DNA from: Maridesulfovibrio sp.
GTDB lineage: Bacteria; Desulfobacterota; Desulfovibrionia; Desulfovibrionales; Desulfovibrionaceae
Length of the DNA: 64,000 nt
Reading direction: 5' to 3'
NCBI RefSeq assembly: GCF_963666665.1
Contig: NZ_OY762999.1
Location: 357,501-421,500, forward strand
Both the position numbers and the translations under genes were made by a program. The notes beneath the pieces are model-generated. The model did not search any database. It saw only the letters and a list, made by a program, of their open reading frames with translations, and was not told the origin of the DNA. Position 1 is the first letter of the stretch. The number at the start of each line of letters is the position of its first letter. Below are positions 42,830 to 51,072 of this stretch, piece after piece.

Positions 42830-43360
42830 TTACAGCTCGTTAAGAATTGTTTTCGTTAGTTCAACCCCTATCAACTGTGGCGCGTACATTTCCGACCAGA
42901 CAAAATTGTGGTGTTTGATGATTGTTTCGGCATTAAGATAGGGCTTGTTCGCTGTGGTGTGTGCATCTGATGCAACCTGCACTTTGTAGCCCATGCTTGC
43001 GGCCTGCCGGACAGTGGTGTCTATGCAGAAATCTGTGCAGCATCCGGTGATGATCAGTTCATTCACATTAAGTTGAGTCAGCACTTGCTCAAGATTTGTA
43101 TTGCAGAAAGAGTCACAGTTGGTCTTTTCCACAGTTGTGTCAGTTGCACGGAAATCCAGTTCGTCCAGAACCTGCCAGCCGTCAGAATCTAGTTGCAGGC
43201 CGTCTTCTTCGTTATTGTGCCGGACAAAAATTACCGGAAACTTTTTGTCCCGTGCTTTCGTTGTAAGTGAATTGATCCTGCTGATTACTCTTGTCGCGTC
43301 GTAGCGGTTCCCTGCGGCAAATAATGCTTTCTGCATATCTATGATTAGTAATGCTCTCAT
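42830..43360 (-). CDS. Isochorismatase-like cysteine hydrolase
   Basis: 176 residues. The catalytic triad of the family is visible: aspartate in LLIIDMQKALF (D8), lysine in TVEKTNCDSF (about K79), and cysteine in ITGCCTDFCIDTTVRQAASMGY (about C112). Many relatives are nicotinamidases or other amidases; the substrate is not clear here. It stands alone, divergent from the TetR gene. AAGGA supports the start. Confidence 0.9.
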   Translation of the reverse strand: MRALLIIDMQKALFAAGNRYDATRVISRINSLTTKARDKKFPVIFVRHNNEEDGLQLDSDGWQVLDELDFRATDTTVEKTNCDSFCNTNLEQVLTQLNVNELIITGCCTDFCIDTTVRQAASMGYKVQVASDAHTTANKPYLNAETIIKHHNFVWSEMYAPQLIGVELTKTILNEL

Positions 43361-43512
43361 GCTGAGTTCCTTCTGGTGGGCGGATAGGTCTTTAATTAAA
43401 AGATTTCTAAATTATTATTTGATTCTTGGGAAGGTTTGTCTCTTAACTTTGCTTAAGAGCTAGTAATTAAGAGTTAAATTTATATACAAAAGTTTTAAAC
43501 GAAATTTTTAAA

Positions 43513-43522
43513 CAAACGTTTG
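43513..43522. promoter_or_regulatory. Candidate TetR operator
   Basis: CAAACGTTTG, a perfect ten-base palindrome 68 bases before the TetR start codon, in the promoter region. TetR proteins usually bind such sites to repress themselves and the neighbouring pump genes. Confidence 0.42.
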
Positions 43523-43590
43523 ACTTTGTGCCGATCGATGTTTATCTCTGTTTTATAAAGAATTTAAACTTGCTTGAGAGGCACTATATT

Positions 43591-44256
43591 ATGACGCAAC
43601 ATCCCAAGGGAAAAACAAATAAAGCTCGCGGTGAAGAAACCCGCAATAAACTTATTGAGGTGGGTTTAAGGTTGTTCGCCATGAACGGTTTCAACGGTGT
43701 GAGTATGCGCAGCCTTGCTTCAGAAGCGGAAGTCAATCTGGCTACTGTGGGGTACCATTTCGGCGGTAAACAGGGATTGTACGAAGCGGTTATCCGTGAA
43801 ATTATCCGTTTCCGTGAAGAGATTATGCCCAGTATTGAAACCGCACAAAAGCAGATTGACCGTTTCAAGTCAGGTGAAATTTCCAAGGAAGAAATGGTTG
43901 CCTGGCTTTTTCGTTCCCAGATGTTGGGAGTGCTCAGCGATCCGATAACTGTCTGGGGCATCATGTTGATCAACCGGGAAATGGCTGCTCCCAGCGAAGT
44001 CTATCCATTGTTGGATAAAGAGTTCTTTGAACCTTCTATACAATCCATGAATATAGTGATTCAGGCCGCAATGGATGACGATGCTTCAAATACCGAAATT
44101 ATGGCGGTGAGTACCGCGTTGATTGGTATTGTGCTCAAGTTCGTCAAGTCTAAGGCTTTCACTGACCGTGTTGGTTGGGATGAAATGACTCCGGAGCGCA
44201 TTGAAGAGCTCATAGAAATCCTGTCCAGAAGGGTAGTAGCCCTTATCTGCTGCTAG
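43591..44256 (+). CDS. TetR family regulator with CerR-like C-terminal domain
   Basis: 221 residues. N-terminal helix-turn-helix: RLFAMNGFNGVSMRSLASEAEVNLATVGYHFGGKQGLYEAV. The C-terminal ligand domain (DPITVWGIMLINREMAAPSEVYPLLDKEFFEP) is typical of the CerR subgroup, often next to RND pumps. The start at 43591 is chosen because GAGAGG lies nine bases upstream; a reading from 43528 would add 21 residues. The pump operon follows twelve bases after its stop, so it most likely controls that operon. Confidence 0.9.
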   Translation: MTQHPKGKTNKARGEETRNKLIEVGLRLFAMNGFNGVSMRSLASEAEVNLATVGYHFGGKQGLYEAVIREIIRFREEIMPSIETAQKQIDRFKSGEISKEEMVAWLFRSQMLGVLSDPITVWGIMLINREMAAPSEVYPLLDKEFFEPSIQSMNIVIQAAMDDDASNTEIMAVSTALIGIVLKFVKSKAFTDRVGWDEMTPERIEELIEILSRRVVALICC

Positions 44257-44268
44257 GAGGATATTAAA

Positions 44269-45348
44269 ATGAAAAGATTAATAGTTATTTCAATATTGGT
44301 ACTCGGTTTTGCCTTAACAGGATGTAAGGAAAAGCCTTCTCCGGTGCAGGAAGTGCTGCGTCCGGTAAAGACCATGCAGGTCGGTGAAGGTGGCTCAGGC
44401 AGACAGTGGGTTTTCTCAGGTACTGCCGAGGATGCCTTGCAGTCAGATCTTTCCTTCCGTGTAGGGGGAAAGATTACTTCTTTTCCCGGTGACCAGATCG
44501 GTCGCAAGTTTCGGTCCGGAGAAGTTATAGCCCGCCTTGATCCTGCTGATTACGAGCTTGAAGTTCGTCAGGCGGAATCCAACCTTGAGCAGGTTCGCGC
44601 AAACTTTGTTCGTGCCAAGGCTGATGTAGACCGCATCGAGCAGCTTTATAAGCGTAAAGTTGTTTCCAAGTCTGAGCTTGATCAGGCTGAAGCGGATTTC
44701 AAGTCTTATCAGGCGCAGCTAAATGCATCTGCCAAGCAGCTCGATATTGCCCGCAAGCGCCTGCGCTATACTGTGCTTAAGGCTCCTTTCGACGGTTGGG
44801 TCGGTGCTGTTGCCGTGAATGTTCATCAGAACGTGCAGTCAGGCCAGAAAGTTGTCGGTTTCAACGCCGGGAAGCAGATGAAGATGTCCATCTCTTTACC
44901 TGACACTTTGATTGCAACCGTGAGTGAGGGGGAGAAAGTGCAGGTCACTTTCGATGCTTTGCCCGGCAAGGTAATGCAGGGGGTAATCATGGAAGTTGGT
45001 ATCGGAACTAACGAAGGAGCTTCCTTCCCGGTTAAAGTCTACCTTGATAACTCCCAGCAACTGGTGCGCAGCGGCATGTCCGGCAATGTCAGATTTGCCG
45101 GCCGTTCTGATAACTCAAATCTTTATGTGGCTCCCTCTGCTATCGTAGGCAATCCTGACGGCAGCAAGCATGTCTGGGTTGTTGAGAACGGTTCGGTGGT
45201 CAAGCGCCGTGACGTTGAAATCGGGAATATTTCCTTTAAGGGCGTTCTGATTAAGGAAGGTCTCAAGTCCGGGGAAATTGTGGTCACTCGTGGTGTGCAC
45301 TCACTTAAGGATGGTCTGAAGGTACGTAATGTCGGGGGGCTGTCGTGA
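44269..45348 (+). CDS. RND efflux periplasmic adaptor lipoprotein
   Basis: 359 residues. Lipobox ALTGC anchors it at about C19. The membrane-fusion layout is clear: a lipoyl half (FRVGGKITSFPGDQIGRKFRSGEVIARLDPADYELEV), a helical hairpin (about 85-150), the second lipoyl half (LRYTVLKAPFDGWVGAVAVN), and beta-barrel domains. AGGAGG precedes the start. Its last codon overlaps the start of the pump gene by four bases. No outer membrane channel gene follows. Confidence 0.92.
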   Translation: MKRLIVISILVLGFALTGCKEKPSPVQEVLRPVKTMQVGEGGSGRQWVFSGTAEDALQSDLSFRVGGKITSFPGDQIGRKFRSGEVIARLDPADYELEVRQAESNLEQVRANFVRAKADVDRIEQLYKRKVVSKSELDQAEADFKSYQAQLNASAKQLDIARKRLRYTVLKAPFDGWVGAVAVNVHQNVQSGQKVVGFNAGKQMKMSISLPDTLIATVSEGEKVQVTFDALPGKVMQGVIMEVGIGTNEGASFPVKVYLDNSQQLVRSGMSGNVRFAGRSDNSNLYVAPSAIVGNPDGSKHVWVVENGSVVKRRDVEIGNISFKGVLIKEGLKSGEIVVTRGVHSLKDGLKVRNVGGLS

Positions 45349-48300
45349 ATCTTGCCAGATGGTGCATTGAAAACAACAGGACTTCCATTGCTCTGTTTGT
45401 CTTAATTGCTTTTGCAGGTGTTTCCACCTTTTTCAGCATCCCGAAATCCGAAGACCCCGATTTTACAATCCGTACAGCTGTTATCAGTACGGTCTTTCCA
45501 GGTGCTTCTCCCCAGAGGGTGGAGGAACTGGTAACGGATAAACTGGAAGAGAAAATCAGGGAAATCGACGTTATCAAAAACGTTCGTTCCCAGTCTATGA
45601 CCGGACTTTCCATTATTGAGGTCGAGTTTCAGGAAAACCAGAAAAACATGACCCCGATCTGGCAACAGTTGCGCAACAAGGTCCTTGATGCCAAGAAGGA
45701 TCTTCCTGCCGAAGCCTATGAGCCGATGGTCAACGATGAATTCGGTGATGTGTTCGGTATTGTGGTTGCCTTGACCGGGGACGGTTTTACCTATCGTGAA
45801 CTCAAGGACGTTGCTGATTATACCCGCGATGAATTGCTCTCCATACCGAGTGTCGGGAAGGTAGACCGTTGGGGATTGCAGGATGAGCGGGTTTTTGTGG
45901 ATTTTTCCAACTCCCGTATGGCTGCTGCGGGTATCACTCCTTTTGCTTTGGCCCAGATGCTCAGCCAGCAGAACATGATCCGTCCCAGTGGTTCGGCCAA
46001 GGTCGGACCGGAGCGCATTTATATCGAACCGACCGGGGAATTCAAATCTGTTGATGATATCAGGAACATGTCTTTGCGGGTTGAGGGCATGAAGTCATCG
46101 CTCAAACTTTCTGATGTCACTGAGATCACCCGCGGTTTTGCAGATCCTCCGGGAGTTATGGCCCGCTATAACGGTGAACCGTGTATCATGCTGGCGATTT
46201 CCATGGCTGACGGCAACAACATCATGGAAGTTGGAGAGCTGGTTAGTGCCAAATTGGAGAAGCTTTCGAAGAATCTCTATCACGGCATGGAATACAATGT
46301 TGTTGTTTACCAGCCGGACTATGTTGATACTGCTGTAACCGATTTCATGATCAACTTGCTTGAATCATTTGTATTCGTTGTTGTGGTTATTCTTGTGTTT
46401 GCCGGTTTCCGCACCGGACTGATTGCCGGTTCGCTGGTGCCCATGGCCATGCTTGGCTGTCTTGGGTTGATGCCTTTGTTTGATGTCGGTTTGCAGCGAA
46501 TCTCCATTGCCTCGCTGATTATCTCTCTTGGTATCCTTGTTGATAACGGGGTTGTTGTTTCAGAAGCTATTCTCGTGCGTCTTGCTACTGGAGAGGAACG
46601 GTTAAAGGCTGTTGTCGGTGCTGTTTCCGAGCTGTGGATGCCGCTTCTTGCTGCTTCCCTGACCACTGTTTTCGCATTTCTTCCCATTCCGCTGGCAGAG
46701 AACGCCACGGGAGAATTCTGTTTCTCTCTGTTTATCGTAGTCAGCCTTACCCTGCTTTGTTCATGGGGACTGTCCATGTCCATGGTGCCCATGCTTTGCT
46801 ACTACGTTCTGAAGCCCAAGGTAGTAATTCAGACTTTTTCAAGTCGTATGTACCGTGTCTACAGGGCTATGCTGCTTTTTTGCCTGCGCCACCGTCCCGC
46901 TTTTCTTGCTGTGGTGCTTATCGGTTGTATGGCGGCGTTCTGGGGATTCCAGTTCGTACCCAAAATGTTTTTTCCGCCTAACGAGCGTGCCCAGTTCACC
47001 ATTGATTTCTGGCAGCCTTTCGGAACCGACATCACTTCTACAGCGGATGAAGTCGGCAGGCTGGAGCAGTTTCTGCTCGCCGATAAGGGTGTTGAAAGTA
47101 TCGGTACCTTTATCGGGCACGGCGGTCCGCGCTGGTATCTGCCCCTCAACCTTGAACAGCGCAATGACAACCTCGCCACGTTTGTAATCAATACCAAAAG
47201 TGTTGAAGCAACTGATGAGGTAATCGATCGTACCCGCAAGAAACTTAAGTCCGAGTTTCCTGATGCTGATTTCAGTCTTAAGAAGCTGATGAACGGGCCT
47301 CCGGTAGGTGCTCCGGTACAGATTCGTATCTCCGGCCCGGATCAGAAAACACTTTACCATCTGCGTGATAGGATTACCGCTATTGTGGAGAAAACTCCCG
47401 GAGTATCCCGTGTCTGGGATGACTGGGGCCAGTGGACCAAGAAAATGGAAGTGAACGTGGATCAGGACAAGGCCCGTCAGGCCGGACTGACAAGTTCAGA
47501 TGTGGCGCTCAGCCTGCAATCCAGCATGAGTGGTTATCAGGCTTCGACCTATCGTGACGGAGATACCAACATCCCCATCATGCTGCGTACTGAGGGTGAT
47601 TTTCGTGACCGTCTGGACAAGCTGGAAAGTCTGAATGTCTATTCCTATCAGGCCCAGAAGAATGTTCCGCTGAGCCAGATAGCCTCGTCCGAATTGGTCT
47701 GGCAGCCCTCGGATATCCGCCGCAGGGATCAGACAAGGACAATGACCGTTAAGGCAGATCTCTTTGATGGTTATTTTGCCATGCAGACCCTTGATGCTGT
47801 ACGTCCTGAAATTGAAAAAATGATGCAGTCCGAAAACTGGCCTGTGGGATATTCCGTTGCTTATGGTGGTGAGTTCGAAAAGAGTCAGGAAAGTCAGGAA
47901 GCTATCAATGCCAACATGCCCCTTGCCATGGGACTCTTGGTGCTGGTGCTTGTCTTCCAGTTCAACTCTTTCCGGCGTCCGCTGATAATTCTGCTGACCC
48001 TGCCGCCTATGATGTGCGGTATTACTCCGGGTATGATCCTGACCAATTCGCCTTTCGGATTTATGCCCATGCTGGGAATGATCAGCCTGCTGGGGATTAT
48101 CGTTAACAACGCCATTATGCTCATTGACCGCATTGAAATCCTGCGCGGACGGGGGCTTGATCTGGATAACTCCATTGTGCTGGCTTCCCTTGAGCGGGCA
48201 AGGCCGATTATTATGACTGCTACCACGACCATCATCGGTATGGTTCCGCTTTCATTGCAGGGCGGGGAAATGTGGAGGCCCATGGCCAACTGCATTATGT

Positions 48301-48428
48301 CCGGGCTTACGTTTGCCACGGTACTCACCCTGATCCTTTGTCCGGTACTTTATTCTCTCTTCTTTAAGCAGAGTTTCAAGAAATACGAATGGAATCAGGC
48401 TGTGGTTGCGCAGGGTAGTGATGTTTAG
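45345..48428 (+). CDS. RND efflux pump permease (AcrB family)
   Basis: 1027 residues, an inner-membrane proton-driven pump. TM1 is at the N terminus (TSIALFVLIAFAGVSTFF), followed by porter domain FPGASPQRVEELVTDKLEEKI, the helix cluster with ASLIISLGILVDNGVVVSEAI (TM4 proton-relay aspartate region), a second porter domain, and a second helix cluster (GMISLLGIIVNNAIMLIDRIE). The start is GTG, overlapping the adaptor stop. Substrate unknown; the group is distant from the classical multidrug AcrB. Confidence 0.93.
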   Translation: MNLARWCIENNRTSIALFVLIAFAGVSTFFSIPKSEDPDFTIRTAVISTVFPGASPQRVEELVTDKLEEKIREIDVIKNVRSQSMTGLSIIEVEFQENQKNMTPIWQQLRNKVLDAKKDLPAEAYEPMVNDEFGDVFGIVVALTGDGFTYRELKDVADYTRDELLSIPSVGKVDRWGLQDERVFVDFSNSRMAAAGITPFALAQMLSQQNMIRPSGSAKVGPERIYIEPTGEFKSVDDIRNMSLRVEGMKSSLKLSDVTEITRGFADPPGVMARYNGEPCIMLAISMADGNNIMEVGELVSAKLEKLSKNLYHGMEYNVVVYQPDYVDTAVTDFMINLLESFVFVVVVILVFAGFRTGLIAGSLVPMAMLGCLGLMPLFDVGLQRISIASLIISLGILVDNGVVVSEAILVRLATGEERLKAVVGAVSELWMPLLAASLTTVFAFLPIPLAENATGEFCFSLFIVVSLTLLCSWGLSMSMVPMLCYYVLKPKVVIQTFSSRMYRVYRAMLLFCLRHRPAFLAVVLIGCMAAFWGFQFVPKMFFPPNERAQFTIDFWQPFGTDITSTADEVGRLEQFLLADKGVESIGTFIGHGGPRWYLPLNLEQRNDNLATFVINTKSVEATDEVIDRTRKKLKSEFPDADFSLKKLMNGPPVGAPVQIRISGPDQKTLYHLRDRITAIVEKTPGVSRVWDDWGQWTKKMEVNVDQDKARQAGLTSSDVALSLQSSMSGYQASTYRDGDTNIPIMLRTEGDFRDRLDKLESLNVYSYQAQKNVPLSQIASSELVWQPSDIRRRDQTRTMTVKADLFDGYFAMQTLDAVRPEIEKMMQSENWPVGYSVAYGGEFEKSQESQEAINANMPLAMGLLVLVLVFQFNSFRRPLIILLTLPPMMCGITPGMILTNSPFGFMPMLGMISLLGIIVNNAIMLIDRIEILRGRGLDLDNSIVLASLERARPIIMTATTTIIGMVPLSLQGGEMWRPMANCIMSGLTFATVLTLILCPVLYSLFFKQSFKKYEWNQAVVAQGSDV

Positions 48429-48441
48429 TTAATTGAAAATT

Positions 48442-48482
48442 AAAAAGGCCCGCAATTCCTTGGGAGTTGCGGGCCTTTTTTT
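48442..48482. terminator. Bidirectional terminator between the RND gene and ispH
   Basis: AAAAAGGCCCGCAA and TTGCGGGCCTTTTT form a 14-base stem flanked by T in both readings. Confidence 0.92.
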
Positions 48483-48498
48483 GCGCTTTTAAATAATC

Positions 48499-49347
48499 TT
48501 ATAAAGCTTCCAGAATGTGCTGAATAGAGTCTACCAGACGCTTGGGAGTGGAAGCCCCGGCTGTGAGGCCGATTCTCTTCATGTGCTTGAGTTCTTCAAG
48601 GGGAAGTTCATCGGCAATTTCAACGTGGGTGCATTTTGTGCCTGCTGTTTCGACAACCTGCACAAGGCGGCGGGTATTACCGGAAATGCGACCGCCTACA
48701 ACTATCATGTGGTCAACTTCTTCGGAAAGAGAGATTGCTTCGTCCTGACGCTGGCGGGTGGCATCACAGATGGTTTTAAGGATTACGAAATTAATCCCTT
48801 TGTTTTTCAAGTAGTTAATGCAGTCGTCATAAACCGCACGGTCCTGAGTGGTCTGGGCGGCGAGGCAGTATTTCTGGTTCGGGTCCAGATCAATTGCCTG
48901 AAGCTCTTCAAGGGAATCAAAAAGATGCGGCCCGGCAGGTCCGTAACTGAGCAAACCTTTTACTTCCGGGTGACTGTCTTCGCCGTAGAGAAGCAGAACG
49001 CGGTCATCTTCGGTATTGCGCTGGATGAGCAGCTGCGCTTTTTTTACTTTGGGACAGGTGGCGTCAATGACGTTTACCCCACGTTTGCGCAGGTCTTCTT
49101 CAACGGCCTTGGGGATGCCGTGTGCGCGGATTACCACGTAGGCGCCATCAGGCACTTCGTCAGGGGTTGTTGCGGTCACAACTCCTTGTTTCTCATAATC
49201 TTCAAGAACCTGAGGGTTGTGAATAATCGGCCCTAAAATGTATATTTTTCTGTCTTCGTCTTTCTCAATGAGGGAATCGAGCTTGTTGAGGGCAAGGTCC
49301 ACGCCCATGCAGAATCCGGCTGTCTCAGCCCTGATAACTTCAACCAT
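48499..49347 (-). CDS. ispH: 4-hydroxy-3-methylbut-2-enyl diphosphate reductase IspH
   Basis: Last step of the MEP pathway, making IPP and DMAPP with a 4Fe-4S cluster. 282 residues. The three cluster cysteines are in ETAGFCMGV (C13), IDATCPKVKK (about C97) and KTICDATRQRQ (about C194). Other motifs: GPIIHNPQVLEDYEKQGV, IRAHGIPK, and GGRISGNTRRLVQV. It provides the isoprenoid precursors of the hopanoid genes that start divergently 200 bp away. GGAGG precedes the start. Confidence 0.95.
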   Translation of the reverse strand: MVEVIRAETAGFCMGVDLALNKLDSLIEKDEDRKIYILGPIIHNPQVLEDYEKQGVVTATTPDEVPDGAYVVIRAHGIPKAVEEDLRKRGVNVIDATCPKVKKAQLLIQRNTEDDRVLLLYGEDSHPEVKGLLSYGPAGPHLFDSLEELQAIDLDPNQKYCLAAQTTQDRAVYDDCINYLKNKGINFVILKTICDATRQRQDEAISLSEEVDHMIVVGGRISGNTRRLVQVVETAGTKCTHVEIADELPLEELKHMKRIGLTAGASTPKRLVDSIQHILEAL

Positions 49348-49550
49348 TTAGGCCTCCATATATTTCACGGCATGTGCTGCCGTTTTGTTTTCTGTTTTAA
49401 CTATTAATTATACATTTCATCGTTTCGTTTGGCAATGGCACAGATTCGAGGTTAACTTGCCTATAAGCCATTGACCACGGGGGGGAAGGGGAGTATTTTC
49501 CCCGAAAATAATTTTACAGTTAATATTGAAATAAATTGGAGCCTGATAAT

Positions 49551-50933
49551 ATGAGTTCTGAGATAGTTAAAAAATATAGAGAAAGAATGGCGGAAGCCTA
49601 CGATCTGCACCGTAAGTATGTAAACCCCCAGTTTGTGCGGGTTCTTGAAGTTATCGGTTATGACCGCAATTATGTCTCATCCGAGGGCGCATACCTGACC
49701 GACGCCAAAGGCGTTCAGGTTCTCGATTTCCTGTCCGGATTCGGAGTTTATAACATCGGGCGTAACCATCCCCATGTTGCTGGCGTACTCAAAGAAGTAA
49801 TGGATGAGAAGACTGCCAGCATTGTGCAGATGGACTTGGGTGTTATGTCCGGCATGCTGGCTGAGAAGCTGGCAGAGCTTGCTCCCGGTGACCTTGAAGC
49901 TGTGTTTTTTACCAACTCCGGTACTGAAGGGGTTGAAGGTGCTCTTAAATTTGCACGTCAGGCCAGCGGGAAGCATAAGCTGGTTCACTGTCACCACGCT
50001 TTCCACGGATTGACCCTCGGTTCCCTGTCCGTAAACGCAAACCGTGAATTCAGGGACCGTAACGAACCTTTGCTGCCCGATTGTGCGGCTGTTCCGTTCA
50101 ACGACCTTGAGGCTTTGGAAGAAGCTCTTAAAGGCGGTGATGTCGGTGCATTTATTTTTGAAACCGTGCAGGGTAAAGGCGTTTTCGTACCTGAAGACGG
50201 ATACCTCAAGGGTGTGCGCGAACTTTGCGACAAGTACGGAACCTACATGATTGCCGACGAAGTACAGTGCGGCATGGGACGTACAGGAAAGATGTTTGCT
50301 GTTGAACACTGGGGAGTTAAACCGGATATTCTGGTCATTTCCAAAGCGCTTTCCGGCGGCTATATCCCTGTGGGTGCAATCATCACTACCCGTGAGATTC
50401 ACGGCAAAATTTTCGATTCCATGGAACGCTGCTTTGCCCACTCCAACACTTTTGGTCAGAACGATCTGGCCATGGCTGCCGGGCTGGCAACATTTGAAGT
50501 TCTTGAAAAGGAAAAGTTGGTTGAAAATGCTGCCCGGATGGGACAGCGCATTGAAGAAGGTCTGCAGAAACTTGCTGAAAAGTACGAAATGCTGGTTGAA
50601 GTGCGCGCAAAGGGCCTCATTATCGGCATGCAGTTCGGCGAACCGAAATCCATGGCTCTTAAGGCCAGTTGGAAATTGTTGCATAAAATGAATGCCGACC
50701 TTTTCTGCCAGATGATCACTATGCCCTTGCTGGAGAAACATAACATTCTCAGTCAGGTTGCGGGACACGGTCTTGATACTGTTAAAATCCTGCCTCCGCT
50801 GATGATTAACGATGAAGATGTAGATAAATTCATCGCAGCCATGGATGATGTACTCAAGGAAGCACACAAGATTACCGGTTCCGCATGGAAAACCGTTAAG
50901 GACCTTGGAATCCGTACTGCCAAAACTTCGTAA
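49551..50933 (+). CDS. hpnO: Class III aminotransferase, hopanoid HpnO type
   Basis: 460 residues, PLP-dependent. Seen: SGFGVYNIGRNHPHV, FTNSGTEGVEGALKFARQASGKHKLVHCHHAFHG cut here to its core TNSGTEGVEGALKFARQ, the PLP aspartate in MIADEVQCGMGRTG, and the Schiff-base lysine in VISKALSGGYIPVG. By context with hpnN, hpnH and hpnG it most likely makes aminobacteriohopanetriol from the hopanoid aldehyde. The ATG at 49551 has GGAG nine bases upstream. A strong hairpin lies after its stop. Without context it could be an acetylornithine-type transaminase. Confidence 0.85.
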   Translation: MSSEIVKKYRERMAEAYDLHRKYVNPQFVRVLEVIGYDRNYVSSEGAYLTDAKGVQVLDFLSGFGVYNIGRNHPHVAGVLKEVMDEKTASIVQMDLGVMSGMLAEKLAELAPGDLEAVFFTNSGTEGVEGALKFARQASGKHKLVHCHHAFHGLTLGSLSVNANREFRDRNEPLLPDCAAVPFNDLEALEEALKGGDVGAFIFETVQGKGVFVPEDGYLKGVRELCDKYGTYMIADEVQCGMGRTGKMFAVEHWGVKPDILVISKALSGGYIPVGAIITTREIHGKIFDSMERCFAHSNTFGQNDLAMAAGLATFEVLEKEKLVENAARMGQRIEEGLQKLAEKYEMLVEVRAKGLIIGMQFGEPKSMALKASWKLLHKMNADLFCQMITMPLLEKHNILSQVAGHGLDTVKILPPLMINDEDVDKFIAAMDDVLKEAHKITGSAWKTVKDLGIRTAKTS

Positions 50934-50980
50934 ACTGTTTTTTCTTCTCTACCCGGAAGATTGAAATTCGTGGTAATTTT

Positions 50981-51015
50981 AGAAGGCAAACTGTATGATA
51001 GTTTGCCTTCTTTGA
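50981..51015 (+). terminator. Hairpin after hpnO
   Basis: AGAAGGCAAACT and AGTTTGCCTTCT form a perfect twelve-pair stem with a seven-base loop, but the tail is only TTTGATTATT. Confidence 0.65.
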
Positions 51016-51072
51016 TTATTCGCCATGTTTAAAAAAGACCCCTGATGGTTTTGCTGCAGCGGGCATTATTTA

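Noticed and set aside
49435..49452. TGGCAC near the ispH-hpnO divergent region as a sigma-54 promoter
   Set aside because: No TTGC element at the required ten-base GG-GC spacing.
49677..50867. 396-residue frame antisense to hpnO
   Set aside because: It is the opposite strand of a well-supported aminotransferase, has no family motifs and is explained by codon bias.
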